A stretch of 64,000 bases of DNA from Acidiphilium sp. (GTDB lineage: Bacteria; Pseudomonadota; Alphaproteobacteria; Acetobacterales; Acetobacteraceae): positions 124,001 through 188,000 of the forward strand of contig JAQTXH010000003.1 of assembly GCA_028688905.1 (NCBI GenBank). The letters run 5' to 3'. Under the pieces are notes generated by a model. It saw only the letters and a list, made by a program, of their open reading frames with translations, was not told where the DNA came from and ran no database searches. Made by a program: the position numbers and the translations under genes. Every line of letters begins with the position of its first letter. The stretch's first letter is position 1. Below are positions 1 through 8,606 of the stretch, piece by piece.

Positions 1-2
1 CC

Positions 3-1250
3 CTTGCCACCGCTCCCCCGGTCACCGGCGCGCGCCTCGCCGCCTGGCTCGGCCATTACGATTTCTTCGCTGCCTCCGCCGATGACGATTTCCGCCAGAT
101 GATGATGGCACGTCTGGTCCACGACGCCCGCCATCTCTCGGCGGCGATGCCGATCGAAGCGCGTGATGGCCGGGCCTTCACCGCGATCAAGGGCCTCATT
201 GCCGCGTCGGTCGCCCTGCCGGACCATGCCGCCTTCGTGCCGCGGGCGCTGCGCTTCCTGGTTCCGGAAATCGAGCGCCAGATTATGCCTGACGGTGCCC
301 ATTGCGAGCGCAGCCCCGCCGCCCACCTCGCAGCCCTGCAAGACCTCACGGAAATCCGCGCCCTGCTGCAAATCGGCCGCGCCGAAGCGCCACCGCAACT
401 GCCCGGCGCGATCGAACGCATGGCGCTTGCCCTGCGCGCACTCCGTCACGCCGATGGTGGCCTTGCCTTGTTCAACGGCACCGCCGAGGACTGGCCCAAT
501 CTGATCGATCTCGTCCTCAGTCAGGCCGGCCGCACCGGGCGCAGCACCGCGTCGCTTGCTCACTCCGGCTTTCACCGCCTTACCGCCGGCAAAACCACCA
601 TCATCGTCGATGCCGGCACCCCACCCGGTCCTGGCATGGACCGCTTCGCCCACGCCGGTACCCTCGCGTTCGAATTCTCGGCCGGCCGCGAACGCCTGAT
701 CGTGAACTGCGGTGCCGCCCCCGCCTCCACCACGGACTGGCGCGATGCCCTGCGCGCCACCGCCGCCCACTCCACCCTGATCATCGCCGATGTCTCATCC
801 TCGGAACTCAAACCCGATGGCCTCGGCCGCCGCCCCACCAATGTCGAACTCACCCGCCAGGAAGCCAACGGCGCGCATTGGCTCGAAGCCAGCCACGACG
901 GCTGGAAAAAACTGTTCGGTGCCATCCATCGCCGCCGCCTGTATCTCGCCGAAAGCGGCGAAGACCTGCGCGGTGAAGACAGCGTCGAAGCCGATGAACC
1001 GCAATCCTTCACTTTGCGCTTCCACCTCCATCCCAACGTCACCGCCAGCATTCAACAAGACAACGAAGCCGCCCTGCTGCGCCTGCCCTCCGGCCAAGGC
1101 TGGCGTCTCCGTGCCGGCGGTGCTGCCCTCAGCGTCGAGGAATCGATCTATTTCGGCGGCCCCGAACCCCGCCGTGCCGAGCAAATCGTGCTGACGAGCA
1201 CCCAGGATGGCCTCCAGCAGGTCAAATGGGCGCTGACAAAGATGGGTTGA
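3..1250 (+). CDS. heparinase II/III-family protein (5' partial)
   Basis: The reading frame is open to the left window edge, so the gene starts upstream; a methionine at base 99 is internal. What remains (about 415 residues) reads as the C-terminal part of a heparinase II/III-like protein: an alpha-helical stretch followed by a beta-rich domain with the G-F-H-R-L and T-I-I-V-D-A-G segments typical of this family. Family members are polysaccharide lyases or lyase-like proteins acting on uronic-acid polymers; the substrate cannot be told from sequence. It ends 4 bp before galE. It lies on the same strand as purH, as heparinase-like genes often do in alphaproteobacteria, but here galE, a glycosyltransferase and creA sit between them. 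Confidence 0.8.
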   Translation, partial: LATAPPVTGARLAAWLGHYDFFAASADDDFRQMMMARLVHDARHLSAAMPIEARDGRAFTAIKGLIAASVALPDHAAFVPRALRFLVPEIERQIMPDGAHCERSPAAHLAALQDLTEIRALLQIGRAEAPPQLPGAIERMALALRALRHADGGLALFNGTAEDWPNLIDLVLSQAGRTGRSTASLAHSGFHRLTAGKTTIIVDAGTPPGPGMDRFAHAGTLAFEFSAGRERLIVNCGAAPASTTDWRDALRATAAHSTLIIADVSSSELKPDGLGRRPTNVELTRQEANGAHWLEASHDGWKKLFGAIHRRRLYLAESGEDLRGEDSVEADEPQSFTLRFHLHPNVTASIQQDNEAALLRLPSGQGWRLRAGGAALSVEESIYFGGPEPRRAEQIVLTSTQDGLQQVKWALTKMG

Positions 1251-1254
1251 TCGA

Positions 1255-2274
1255 ATGGCGCGCATTCTTCTGACCGGCGGGGCCGGCTTCATTGGCTCGC
1301 ATACCGCCGCCGTGCTGCTCGAACGCGGTTACGATGTCGTCCTGCTCGATGATTTCTCGAATGCCGCGCGGGACGTGCCGGAGCGGTTGCGACGGGTCAC
1401 GGGCGTATCGCTCCCGTTGATCGAAGCGGACATTCGCGACGAGGCGGCGATGGCGGCGGCGTTGGCGGCCTTCCCGGTCGATGCGGTCATTCATTTCGCG
1501 GCGAAGAAAGCGGTGGGCGAGAGCGAGGCGGACCCGCTCTCCTATTACGATTCCAATATCGTCGGCACGGTGCGGTTGTTGACGGCGATGCACCGTGCTG
1601 GGGTCGACCGGATCGTGTTTTCCTCGTCGGCGACGGTGTATGGCGAGCCGGACGTGTGTCCGATCACCGAGGCTGCCGCGTTGCGCGTCACCAACGTGTA
1701 TGGCCGCACCAAGCTGGTGATGGAGGGCATGATCACCGATCTGGTCCGCACCGGCACGCTCAAGGCAGCGGCGATCCTGCGCTATTTCAACCCGGTCGGC
1801 GCGCATCCGTCGGGTCTGATCGGCGAGGACCCGCGCGGCGTGCCGGCCAATCTGATGCCCTATCTGTGCCAGGTCGCCGAAGGCAGGCACCCGCATCTCA
1901 ATGTGTTCGGCGATGATTACCCCACGCATGACGGATCGGGCGTGCGCGATTTCATCCACATCATGGACCTCGCCGAGGCTCACGAGGCGGCGCTGCGCCG
2001 GGTGTTGGCGCGCGATGGCGATTTCACCGTCAATCTCGGTACCGGCACTGGCTATTCGGTGCTGGACATGGTCAAGGCGTTCGCATCGGCTACGGGTGTG
2101 AAAGTGCCTTACGAAATCGTCCCCCGCCGCCCGGGCGATGTCGCGGCCTGTTATGCCGACCCCACGATGGCGGCCAATCTGCTCGGCTGGCACGCCACGC
2201 GCGGCATCGAGACGATGTGCCGCGATGCCTGGCGCTGGCAGAGCAAGGTGGCGCTGACCAATCAGGCACCGTAG
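1255..2274 (+). CDS. galE: UDP-glucose 4-epimerase
   Basis: Interconverts UDP-glucose and UDP-galactose (cytoplasmic, NAD-dependent), supplying sugar nucleotides for surface polysaccharides. The 339-residue protein is of normal family length. It is an extended short-chain dehydrogenase with the NAD-binding GGAGFIGSH at residues 8-16, the SSSATVYG strand (catalytic Ser near 124) and the catalytic pair Tyr149/Lys153 in YGRTK. The start is 4 bp after the heparinase-like gene. Its stop codon overlaps the GTG start of the next glycosyltransferase, so the three are probably co-transcribed. Being next to a glycosyltransferase suggests a role in polysaccharide precursor supply rather than galactose catabolism. 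Confidence 0.93.
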   Translation: MARILLTGGAGFIGSHTAAVLLERGYDVVLLDDFSNAARDVPERLRRVTGVSLPLIEADIRDEAAMAAALAAFPVDAVIHFAAKKAVGESEADPLSYYDSNIVGTVRLLTAMHRAGVDRIVFSSSATVYGEPDVCPITEAAALRVTNVYGRTKLVMEGMITDLVRTGTLKAAAILRYFNPVGAHPSGLIGEDPRGVPANLMPYLCQVAEGRHPHLNVFGDDYPTHDGSGVRDFIHIMDLAEAHEAALRRVLARDGDFTVNLGTGTGYSVLDMVKAFASATGVKVPYEIVPRRPGDVAACYADPTMAANLLGWHATRGIETMCRDAWRWQSKVALTNQAP

Positions 2275-3416
2275 TGCGATCGGCGAGTCCGCGCCACCTC
2301 GTCTATCTGATCGGCGAGGACTGGTTCTTCGCCTCGCACTTCCTGGCCCGCGCCCGCGCCGCACGCGCGGCCGGCTGGCGCGTCTCGGTGATCACCCGAG
2401 TCGGGCAAGCGACAGAGGCCCTCCGCGACGAGGGTTTTAACGTGATCGGGATCGATTTCGTCCGCGCGCGGCTCAACCCGATCGCCGAACTCAGGACGCT
2501 GTCGAAAATTATCCATCTCTATCGGTCATTAAAGCCCGATCTGGTCCATCACATCGCTCTCAAACCGATCATGATGGGCAGTTTCGCGGCGATGATGGCC
2601 AGGGTACCCGCCGTCGTGAATGCCCCGGTCGGTCAGGGTTTCGTATTCGCCTCCAACACGCTGAAGGCGCGCCTGCTCAGGCCGGTTGTGCAAATCCTGT
2701 TGCGGGCGACAATCGGCCAGCACGGGGCGTTTGCCGTGTTCGAAAACGCCGAGGATCGCGCCGTGATGGTGGCCCGCGGCCTGATCTCGGATAGGCATGC
2801 GGTCCTGATCCCCGGTGCCGGCGTCGATCTCACCCGATTTGCCCCCCATGAACCACCGCCCGGACCGATTCGAATCGTGCTCGGGGCGCGGATGCTGCGC
2901 GACAAGGGGGTCGAGGAATTCGTCGAAGCCGCAGGAATTCTGCATCGTCGTGGCGTCGCCGCTGAATTCATCCTGGCTGGTGCCCCCGACCCCGGCAACC
3001 CGGCGTCGTTGACCGAAGCGCAGTTGCGCGCTGCCGCGGGGGTGCAATGGATCGGCCACCGCGACGACATGGCGGCGGTGCTCGCGGGCGCGCACATCGC
3101 CTGTCTGCCGTCATACCGCGAAGGGCTGCCGAAATTCCTGCTCGAAGCGATGGCGTCCGGCCTGCCTTGCGTCGCAACCGACGTTACCGGCTGCCGCGAT
3201 GCCGTGATCAATGGTGGCACCGGATTGCTGGTTCAGGCGCGCGATCCCGTCGGTCTGGCCGATGCTTTGGCCCGGCTGATCGACGATGCCGGTTTACGTG
3301 GCCGCCTTGGTGCGGCAGGCCGGGCACGGGCTGAGGGACAATTTTCCGATCAGGTCATTTGCGGTCAGACGTTGGCGGTCTATGAACGCGCCATCACAGA
3401 AGGAGCAGGGCAATGA
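2274..3416 (+). CDS. glycosyltransferase family 4 (GT-B)
   Basis: Predicted cytoplasmic GT-B glycosyltransferase that adds a sugar to a lipid-linked glycan. About 380 residues, with an N-terminal acceptor-binding Rossmann half (HHIALKPIMMGS region) and a C-terminal donor half containing GARMLRDKGVEEF and the E-x7-E motif in YREGLPKFLLEAMASGLP. I chose the GTG at 2274, which overlaps the galE stop (TAGTG). An in-frame ATG at 2217 would add 19 residues that read as out-of-frame galE. It overlaps creA by ATGA. Donor and acceptor are unknown. Confidence 0.85.
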   Translation: MRSASPRHLVYLIGEDWFFASHFLARARAARAAGWRVSVITRVGQATEALRDEGFNVIGIDFVRARLNPIAELRTLSKIIHLYRSLKPDLVHHIALKPIMMGSFAAMMARVPAVVNAPVGQGFVFASNTLKARLLRPVVQILLRATIGQHGAFAVFENAEDRAVMVARGLISDRHAVLIPGAGVDLTRFAPHEPPPGPIRIVLGARMLRDKGVEEFVEAAGILHRRGVAAEFILAGAPDPGNPASLTEAQLRAAAGVQWIGHRDDMAAVLAGAHIACLPSYREGLPKFLLEAMASGLPCVATDVTGCRDAVINGGTGLLVQARDPVGLADALARLIDDAGLRGRLGAAGRARAEGQFSDQVICGQTLAVYERAITEGAGQ

Positions 3417-3868
3417 AACGGTTTCTGTCAGGGCTGGTCGTGACAGGCACACTTCTCAGCACCGCCCATGCCGAAACCCGGGTCGGCGCGGTTTCGACCA
3501 ATTTTCGGCTGCTGGGTGCCAACGATAAAGTAGTGGTTGAGCGGTTGGACGATCCGAAACTCCCCAATGTCGCCTGCTACGCCAGTTTCGCGCGTACCGG
3601 CGGCGTCCAGGGCAGTCTTGGCATCGCCACCGACCCATCGCGTTTCGGCCTGTCTTGCCTCGCGACCGGTCCGGTCACCCTGCCGGCGGATCTGCCGCGC
3701 AAACAACAGATCGCGGCGATCTCGGCGTCGTTCCTGGTCAAGCATTTCAATCTCTATCGCCTGGTCGATCCCGACCACAAGGCGATCGTCTATCTGCTGA
3801 TCAGCACCAAAATCATCCACGGCTCCCCGGCCAACGCGATTTCCGCCGTGCCGGTCACCGGCGGCTAG
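3413..3868 (+). CDS. creA: CreA family secreted protein
   Basis: A 151-residue protein with a clear Sec signal peptide (MKRFLSG..., cleavage after the AHA near residue 20). The mature part follows E. coli CreA closely: a GAVSTNFRLLG start, KVVVERLDDP, an NVACY strand, TGGVQGSLG, and a C-terminal GSPANAISAVPV block. CreA is a conserved periplasmic protein of unknown biochemical function. Two mature cysteines (in NVACY and LSCL) could form a disulfide. It overlaps the upstream glycosyltransferase by 4 bp, so it is translationally coupled to it, although no link between CreA and glycan synthesis is known. Confidence 0.88.
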   Translation: MKRFLSGLVVTGTLLSTAHAETRVGAVSTNFRLLGANDKVVVERLDDPKLPNVACYASFARTGGVQGSLGIATDPSRFGLSCLATGPVTLPADLPRKQQIAAISASFLVKHFNLYRLVDPDHKAIVYLLISTKIIHGSPANAISAVPVTGG

Positions 3869-3985
3869 CGCCTGATCATTTAAGGACGCACAGGCTATCT
3901 CTATTTTTGCAGGCAATTTCATTGCATTCGGTTGCCGCACGTACGTCAACCTCAAGCAATACTGCTCTAACCCAAAGGCGTTTCT

Positions 3986-5578
3986 ATGAACAATGTGGTT
4001 GCAATCCAGCGGGCACTGATTTCGGTGTCCGACAAGACCGGTCTGGTCGAGCTTGGCCGTGCTTTGACCAACAAAGGGGTGGAAATCCTCTCTACCGGCG
4101 GTTCCGCCCATGCCCTGCGCGAAGCCGGCATTCCGGTGATCGAGGTTGCCGACTACACCGGCGTACCCGAAATGCTCGATGGCCGGGTCAAAACCCTGGT
4201 TCCGAAAATTCACGGTGGTCTGCTGGGCCGGCGCGACCTGCCCGCGCATGTCGCGCAAATGGCGCAGCATGGCATCAAGCCGATCGATCTGCTCGTGGTC
4301 AATCTCTACCCGTTCGAGGAAACCGTCGCCAACGGGGCAGACTTCGCGGCGTGCGTTGAAAACATCGACATCGGCGGTCCCGCGCTGATCCGTGCCGCCG
4401 CCAAAAACCATGATTTCGTGGCCGTCATTACCAACACCGCGCAATACGCCGACCTGATCACCGCCATTGAGGCCGGCGGAACCACCCTGGCCCAGCGCCG
4501 CCACTACGCCGCCACCGCCTTTAGCCGCACCGCCTTCTATGATGCCGCGATCGCTACCTGGTTCACCGCGCAGAATGGCGACGCCGACCCCGATCTGCGC
4601 GTCACGGATTCGGTTCCGCCGCAGACCGGTGAGATTTTTCCGGCCCGCCTCGCCATTGCCGGACTCAAGCGCCAGGCGCTGCGCTATGGTGAAAACCCCC
4701 ACCAGATCGCCGCGTTCTATACTTCCGGCGAGCGCCCAGGGGTCGCGACGGCCCGTCAACTGCAGGGCAAGGAACTGTCGTACAACAACATCAACGACAC
4801 CGATGCCGCCTATGAATGCGTCGCCGAACTCGAAGGTCCCGCCGTCGTCATTCTCAAACATGCCAATCCCTGCGGCGTTGCGGTCGGGGCCGATCTTGCC
4901 AGCGCCTGGGACCGTGCTCTGGCGTGCGACCCGGTCAGCGCATTTGGGGGCATCGTCGCGGTTAACCGCAAGCTCGATGCCGCCGCCGCCGAAAAAATGG
5001 CGAGCCTCTTCTCCGAGGTCATCATCGCGCCCGATGCCGAACCCGAAGCCATTGCCCTGCTCGCGCGCAAGAAAAACCTGCGCCTGCTGCTCGCGGGTGC
5101 CTTGCCCGACCCGAAATCCGCCGGCCTCACGTTTCGGAGTGTCGCCGGCGGCTATCTGGTGCAAACCCGCGATGCCGGGCGGATCACCCGTGAAGACCTC
5201 ACCGTAGTCACCCAGCGCGCACCGACCATTGCCGAGTTCGACGATCTGATCTTTGCCTTCCGGATCGCGAAACACGTCAAATCCAACGCCATCGTCTATG
5301 CCAAGGCGGGAGCGACCACCGGCATTGGTGCCGGCCAGATGAGCCGGGTGGATTCTGCGCGCATCGCCGCCATCAAGGGCGGTGATCACATTCCCGGTTC
5401 GGTCGTAGCCTCCGACGCGTTCTTTCCTTTCGCCGATGGTCTCGAGGCGGCAATCGAAGCGGGGGCAACTGCCGTGATCCAGCCCGGCGGCTCGATCCGC
5501 GACGCGGAAGTGATCGCCGCGGCCGACAAAGCCAGTATTGCCATGGTCTTCACCGGCATGCGCCACTTCCGCCATTGA
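3986..5578 (+). CDS. purH: bifunctional AICAR transformylase / IMP cyclohydrolase
   Basis: Catalyses the last two steps of de novo purine synthesis: AICAR plus 10-formyl-THF to FAICAR, then ring closure to IMP. The 530-residue protein has the usual length and domain order. The N-terminal MGS-like cyclohydrolase domain ([37 protein letters not shown]) spans residues 1-150. The transformylase domain carries LRYGENPHQ, the catalytic KHANPCG and SNAIVYA segments. A 117-bp AT-richer gap separates it from creA, so it probably has its own promoter. Confidence 0.97.
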   Translation: MNNVVAIQRALISVSDKTGLVELGRALTNKGVEILSTGGSAHALREAGIPVIEVADYTGVPEMLDGRVKTLVPKIHGGLLGRRDLPAHVAQMAQHGIKPIDLLVVNLYPFEETVANGADFAACVENIDIGGPALIRAAAKNHDFVAVITNTAQYADLITAIEAGGTTLAQRRHYAATAFSRTAFYDAAIATWFTAQNGDADPDLRVTDSVPPQTGEIFPARLAIAGLKRQALRYGENPHQIAAFYTSGERPGVATARQLQGKELSYNNINDTDAAYECVAELEGPAVVILKHANPCGVAVGADLASAWDRALACDPVSAFGGIVAVNRKLDAAAAEKMASLFSEVIIAPDAEPEAIALLARKKNLRLLLAGALPDPKSAGLTFRSVAGGYLVQTRDAGRITREDLTVVTQRAPTIAEFDDLIFAFRIAKHVKSNAIVYAKAGATTGIGAGQMSRVDSARIAAIKGGDHIPGSVVASDAFFPFADGLEAAIEAGATAVIQPGGSIRDAEVIAAADKASIAMVFTGMRHFRH

Positions 5579-5754
5579 AGAGCGCCGTCCACTCTGTGTG
5601 AATATCGGGAAGAGCAAGGCCACGATCGCAGTTTTGTAAGGCGAATTGGGGGTAAATATAAATTTATAGACGTTATCGCTATTTTTTGGGTCATCGTTTT
5701 TTACATACTTGTAAGGCGTAACAATTAAGCCTTTGTAAAATAACAGAAATTATT

Positions 5755-5771
5755 TTGGCACCAAAATTGCT
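5755..5771 (+). promoter_or_regulatory. sigma-54 (-24/-12) promoter of the first PEP-CTERM gene
   Basis: TTGGCACCAAAATTGCT gives GG at 5757-5758 and GC at 5769-5770 with exactly 10 bp between, matching the RpoN consensus TGGCAC-N5-TTGCW. It lies about 42 bp upstream of the ATG at 5813, which has a strong AGGAGA ribosome site. A nearly identical element precedes the second PEP-CTERM gene. In other bacteria PEP-CTERM genes are known to depend on RpoN and the PrsK/PrsR two-component system; the rpoN gene is also in this window. Confidence 0.8.
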
Positions 5772-5812
5772 CAACCTAAATTCAGGCTACAATATTTTTT
5801 AGGAGAGCAAAC

Positions 5813-6472
5813 ATGCGACGATCTTTAATGAAGTCGATTTTGGGTACCGTAGCGGCGGTGGGCATGATGACGGTTGCTCACGCCACTCCCGTGCTCGACC
5901 TCGGCTATTCCACCGGAGGCTCGGTCACGGCGCTCGCTTCGGGCGTTTCCAATTTTATCAATCAAACTTACACGTTCGGGAGCTATTCGGTTGCGGTGGC
6001 GGCCAACGATTACGGTCTTTATTCATTCGACCTGAGTGTTAACGGTGGCGTCGGTCAGGGAACATTCACGTCGCCGGTCACCCTTTATTTAACTGAGCAG
6101 GGGATCAGCGGGGTTGGCCCTGTGGCCGTCACCGGGTTTTTGACCAACACGCCGCAGACGTCGCCTCCGACGAGTCTGACCCTTCTAGTGTATGGATCAA
6201 CGACAAACGCCGAATTTACCGGTACGATGTTAGGTTCAGACACCATAAATCCAGGGTCCGCGATTTCAGCTTCCGTGTTTTATCCCTCATTTACGGCGGT
6301 CGGCCCCTACTCGTTGACGCAGGCGATTGAAATAACGCCAAATTCATCTGGCCCGACACTTATCAGCGTGGACAGTCGGGTTTCCGTCCCCGAACCCGGC
6401 TCGCTCGCCCTGCTCGGTACCGGCCTTGTCGCCCTCGGCTTGTTGGTTCGCAAGCGCCAAAAGCGCGCCTGA
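5813..6472 (+). CDS. PEP-CTERM sorting domain-containing secreted protein
   Basis: 219 residues. An N-terminal Sec signal peptide (basic start, hydrophobic core, cleavage after AHA near residue 25) is followed by a low-complexity Ser/Thr/Gly/Asn-rich beta-type body. The C-terminal tripartite sorting signal starts at VPEPGS, continues as a hydrophobic helix and ends in the basic tail RKRQKRA. Such proteins are exported and processed by an exosortase, usually in exopolysaccharide or biofilm producers. The body matches no enzyme I recognise. Base composition is more AT-rich than the neighbours, as is common for this class. A strong hairpin terminator follows. Confidence 0.88.
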   Translation: MRRSLMKSILGTVAAVGMMTVAHATPVLDLGYSTGGSVTALASGVSNFINQTYTFGSYSVAVAANDYGLYSFDLSVNGGVGQGTFTSPVTLYLTEQGISGVGPVAVTGFLTNTPQTSPPTSLTLLVYGSTTNAEFTGTMLGSDTINPGSAISASVFYPSFTAVGPYSLTQAIEITPNSSGPTLISVDSRVSVPEPGSLALLGTGLVALGLLVRKRQKRA

Positions 6473-6493
6473 ACATTTTCGGCGTTACGGTCA

Positions 6494-6524
6494 GAAACGC
6501 CCCTCATGATGGGGGGCGTTTTTG
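6494..6524 (+). terminator. Rho-independent terminator after the first PEP-CTERM gene
   Basis: AACGCCCC pairs with GGGGCGTT across a short loop (TCATGATGG) and is followed by a run of T. It begins about 20 bp after the stop at 6472, so the two PEP-CTERM genes are separate transcription units. Confidence 0.85.
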
Positions 6525-6604
6525 ATTCTTAACATTTGTCTGGAAACTTTACACCCAACCAAGAGACGGATCATTAGTTGCCTGATCTAACACGAAATAT
6601 TTCG

Positions 6605-6620
6605 TGGCATGAAAATTGCT
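6605..6620 (+). promoter_or_regulatory. sigma-54 (-24/-12) promoter of the second PEP-CTERM gene
   Basis: TGGCATGAAAATTGCT has GG at 6606-6607 and GC at 6618-6619 with 10 bp between. It is about 50 bp upstream of the ATG at 6669 (GGAG ribosome site). It differs from the 5755 element in few positions, and the shared AAAATTGCT half makes a common regulator likely. Confidence 0.78.
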
Positions 6621-6668
6621 TACATGAGTTAATCTGCAAGAATCTATTGAACTGCCGGAGCGCGAATC

Positions 6669-7412
6669 ATGAACTGGGTCAAAACAACCATCCTCGCCAC
6701 CGCCACAATGATCGGCGTTGGCGGTGTCGCCCGTGCCGGGTTGGCAACCAATGACACCTATTTTTTCACGGTGTGGACCGGTAGTTACGCCGCGCTTGGC
6801 TTATCCGGCACGCCCTCCTCGGCGTCGCAAGCCACGATTGCCAATCTGCCTTCAGTGACCCCGAACGCGCAGTTCGATTACACCGGTCCGCTCGACTTCA
6901 GCGATCAATCTCAAGCCGGTACCAATCTCGCCAGCACCTTCTTCGGTACCAACGCAGCCAACATCTCAAATTTCAACCTTGCCAATGGTCTGACCATGAG
7001 CAAGGCACAGTTTCTCGACACCAGTCTGAGTACTGCGTACGAGACCTCAGGCGGCGCGCTCATCCCCACCGCCCTTGTCACCTTCATGGAGATCACCGGG
7101 TCGTACACCGCTAACCCCGGAACGATCGTGACAATTTCGCACGACGATGGTGCCTCTCTCTACACGGGGATCACTAACGCTCCGCTCATTCTGAGCGGTT
7201 CCCCCACTACCGACATCCCCTCGTCAGCACTTCTGCCGGCCGCGGTGACTCCGACACCCTTCACTTTGGTTTACGTCGAAGCCAATGGCGCGCCGTCGGT
7301 CCTGCAAGTTACCGAGACCCTGCCAGTTCCCGAACCCGGCTCGCTGGCGCTGCTCGGCACCGGTCTGATCGGTCTTGGCCTGGTCCTGCGCCGCCGTAAA
7401 GCCGCAGCCTGA
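6669..7412 (+). CDS. PEP-CTERM sorting domain-containing secreted protein
   Basis: 247 residues with a Sec signal peptide (cleavage after VARA near residue 24), a Thr/Ser/Asn/Ala-rich body without cysteines, and a C-terminal VPEPGSLALLGTGL helix followed by RRRKAAA. The sorting region is almost identical to that of the upstream PEP-CTERM protein while the bodies differ, as expected for substrates of one exosortase. Expected location is the cell surface or extracellular matrix. The gene ends directly against the convergent FemAB-like gene, with no bases between the two stop codons. Confidence 0.88.
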   Translation: MNWVKTTILATATMIGVGGVARAGLATNDTYFFTVWTGSYAALGLSGTPSSASQATIANLPSVTPNAQFDYTGPLDFSDQSQAGTNLASTFFGTNAANISNFNLANGLTMSKAQFLDTSLSTAYETSGGALIPTALVTFMEITGSYTANPGTIVTISHDDGASLYTGITNAPLILSGSPTTDIPSSALLPAAVTPTPFTLVYVEANGAPSVLQVTETLPVPEPGSLALLGTGLIGLGLVLRRRKAAA

Positions 7413-8591
7413 TCAGCTGCGATTCCGAATGACCCCGATCCTGGCACGCGCCGCCAGGATCGCCCCGGCCAGGGTGACACGCGGTGCCGCCGAAACCCAG
7501 TACAGCGTCATGTTGCCATCAGCCAGGCTCGTCTTGTAGCGATCATCCCCGGCCAGAAAATCGTAACAGTCCAGCCCGCGCGCCTGATAATACCGCATCG
7601 CCGCGACATGGCAGACCAATCCCGGCTTTTCATGGGGATGTGCCGGATCATACACAAAGCCGCTTTGATAGGCACTGACCGTGCCGCGCCAGACGAAATT
7701 GTACAAATACCCAATCAGCCGGTCCCCGGCGGCAATCCGCAGCAGGTCGACCTCGCCCGAAGCCGTGCCGCGATCGGCCAGGGCCGCATGAAAGTCGCGG
7801 AACGCCGCGTTAGCAAACGCCCCTGGCTTGCCCCGCGCCCGCCACGTCGCCTGATGCCGTTCAGCCAACGCCGCGAGCCATTGGCGCGCCGCAGGGGCCG
7901 TCCCCGCGCGCGCGACACTCAAGGCACCGCTGGCCTCGTAGAGTCGCAGGGCACGATTGATCTGCTGGCGCGTGTTGGCCGAAACCTGATCGAGGCAGTC
8001 CACCCCCGCGGCACGCAACCGCGCAATGTCGCGACGCGGTGCCTGCCGGACGATCCCGCCGTCCACCACGCCATGCCGTTGCGCCGCCGCGAGATCCGCC
8101 GCGCCGAGTCCCGACAGGCAAATGAACCTTCCAAATCCCGGCCAACCAAGTTTGGGCCAACCAAGTTCGGGCCAACCAAGTTTGGGCCGCTGCCGAAGCA
8201 GTGCCGTAAACCAGGCGTCGCGCGCCTCTGGCCGGTCGCGCACCACCAGGGGGCCGTTGTGTTCGATGAACACGCTGTCCTCGGTGGGGGTGCCGGTTTC
8301 GCTGAGCCAATACCGCGCCAGTCCGAACCGCGCCCCGCCCCGGTTCAACAGCCCGATCGCCAGCATACGATTGTCGGTCTCAATCGTCAGCACGTGGGCG
8401 CGGTCAAATCGCGCCGCAAACCGGCATCCGAGCCAGAGCCAGGACTGGAACACCGATCCATCGGCACCCGCCTCCACCGTTCGCCACAACGCGCCGATCT
8501 CGGCCGCGTCGCGCGCCGGACCGATCCGGGCATACAAGCCGTTACCCACCGGCCACCGCTCGTGAGACTCTCGCTTGTTAGGCCGGGCCAT
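7413..8591 (-). CDS. FemAB/GNAT-like acyltransferase
   Basis: About 392 residues. The C-terminal half has the BioF2/FemAB-type GNAT fold: an ALAERHQATWRARGKPG helix, IAAGDRLIGYLYNFVWRGTVSAYQSGF strands, and the YYQARGLDCYDFLAGDDRYKTSL motif typical of this group in exopolysaccharide loci. It probably transfers an acyl or aminoacyl group to a sugar or lipid-linked glycan in the cytoplasm. I chose the ATG at 8591 because ACAGGA lies about 7 bp upstream; an ATG at 8600 adds three residues. Near residue 140 three 15-bp tandem repeats add the pentapeptide GWPKL/GWPEL. It diverges from the deacetylase gene with only 15 bp between the starts. Confidence 0.72.
   Translation of the reverse strand: MARPNKRESHERWPVGNGLYARIGPARDAAEIGALWRTVEAGADGSVFQSWLWLGCRFAARFDRAHVLTIETDNRMLAIGLLNRGGARFGLARYWLSETGTPTEDSVFIEHNGPLVVRDRPEARDAWFTALLRQRPKLGWPELGWPKLGWPGFGRFICLSGLGAADLAAAQRHGVVDGGIVRQAPRRDIARLRAAGVDCLDQVSANTRQQINRALRLYEASGALSVARAGTAPAARQWLAALAERHQATWRARGKPGAFANAAFRDFHAALADRGTASGEVDLLRIAAGDRLIGYLYNFVWRGTVSAYQSGFVYDPAHPHEKPGLVCHVAAMRYYQARGLDCYDFLAGDDRYKTSLADGNMTLYWVSAAPRVTLAGAILAARARIGVIRNRS
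8142..8186. repeat. three in-frame 15-bp tandem repeats
   Basis: Three copies of CCAACCAAGTTTGGG, the middle one with one T-to-C change, lie inside the FemAB-like gene, with a degenerate fourth copy at 8127-8141. Read on the minus strand they encode repeated P-K/E-L-G-W units. The unit length is a multiple of three, so gain or loss of a copy would keep the frame. Confidence 0.9.
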
Positions 8592-8606
8592 CCATGTCAT
8601 CCTGTT

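Noticed and set aside
3428-5623. 731-residue minus-strand open frame opposite creA and purH
   Set aside because: Antisense shadow of purH, produced by high GC content; no family motifs, and purH is certain.
7608-8606. long upstream extension of the deacetylase frame
   Set aside because: It runs antisense through the FemAB-like gene and has the composition of a shadow; deacetylase similarity begins after 8607.
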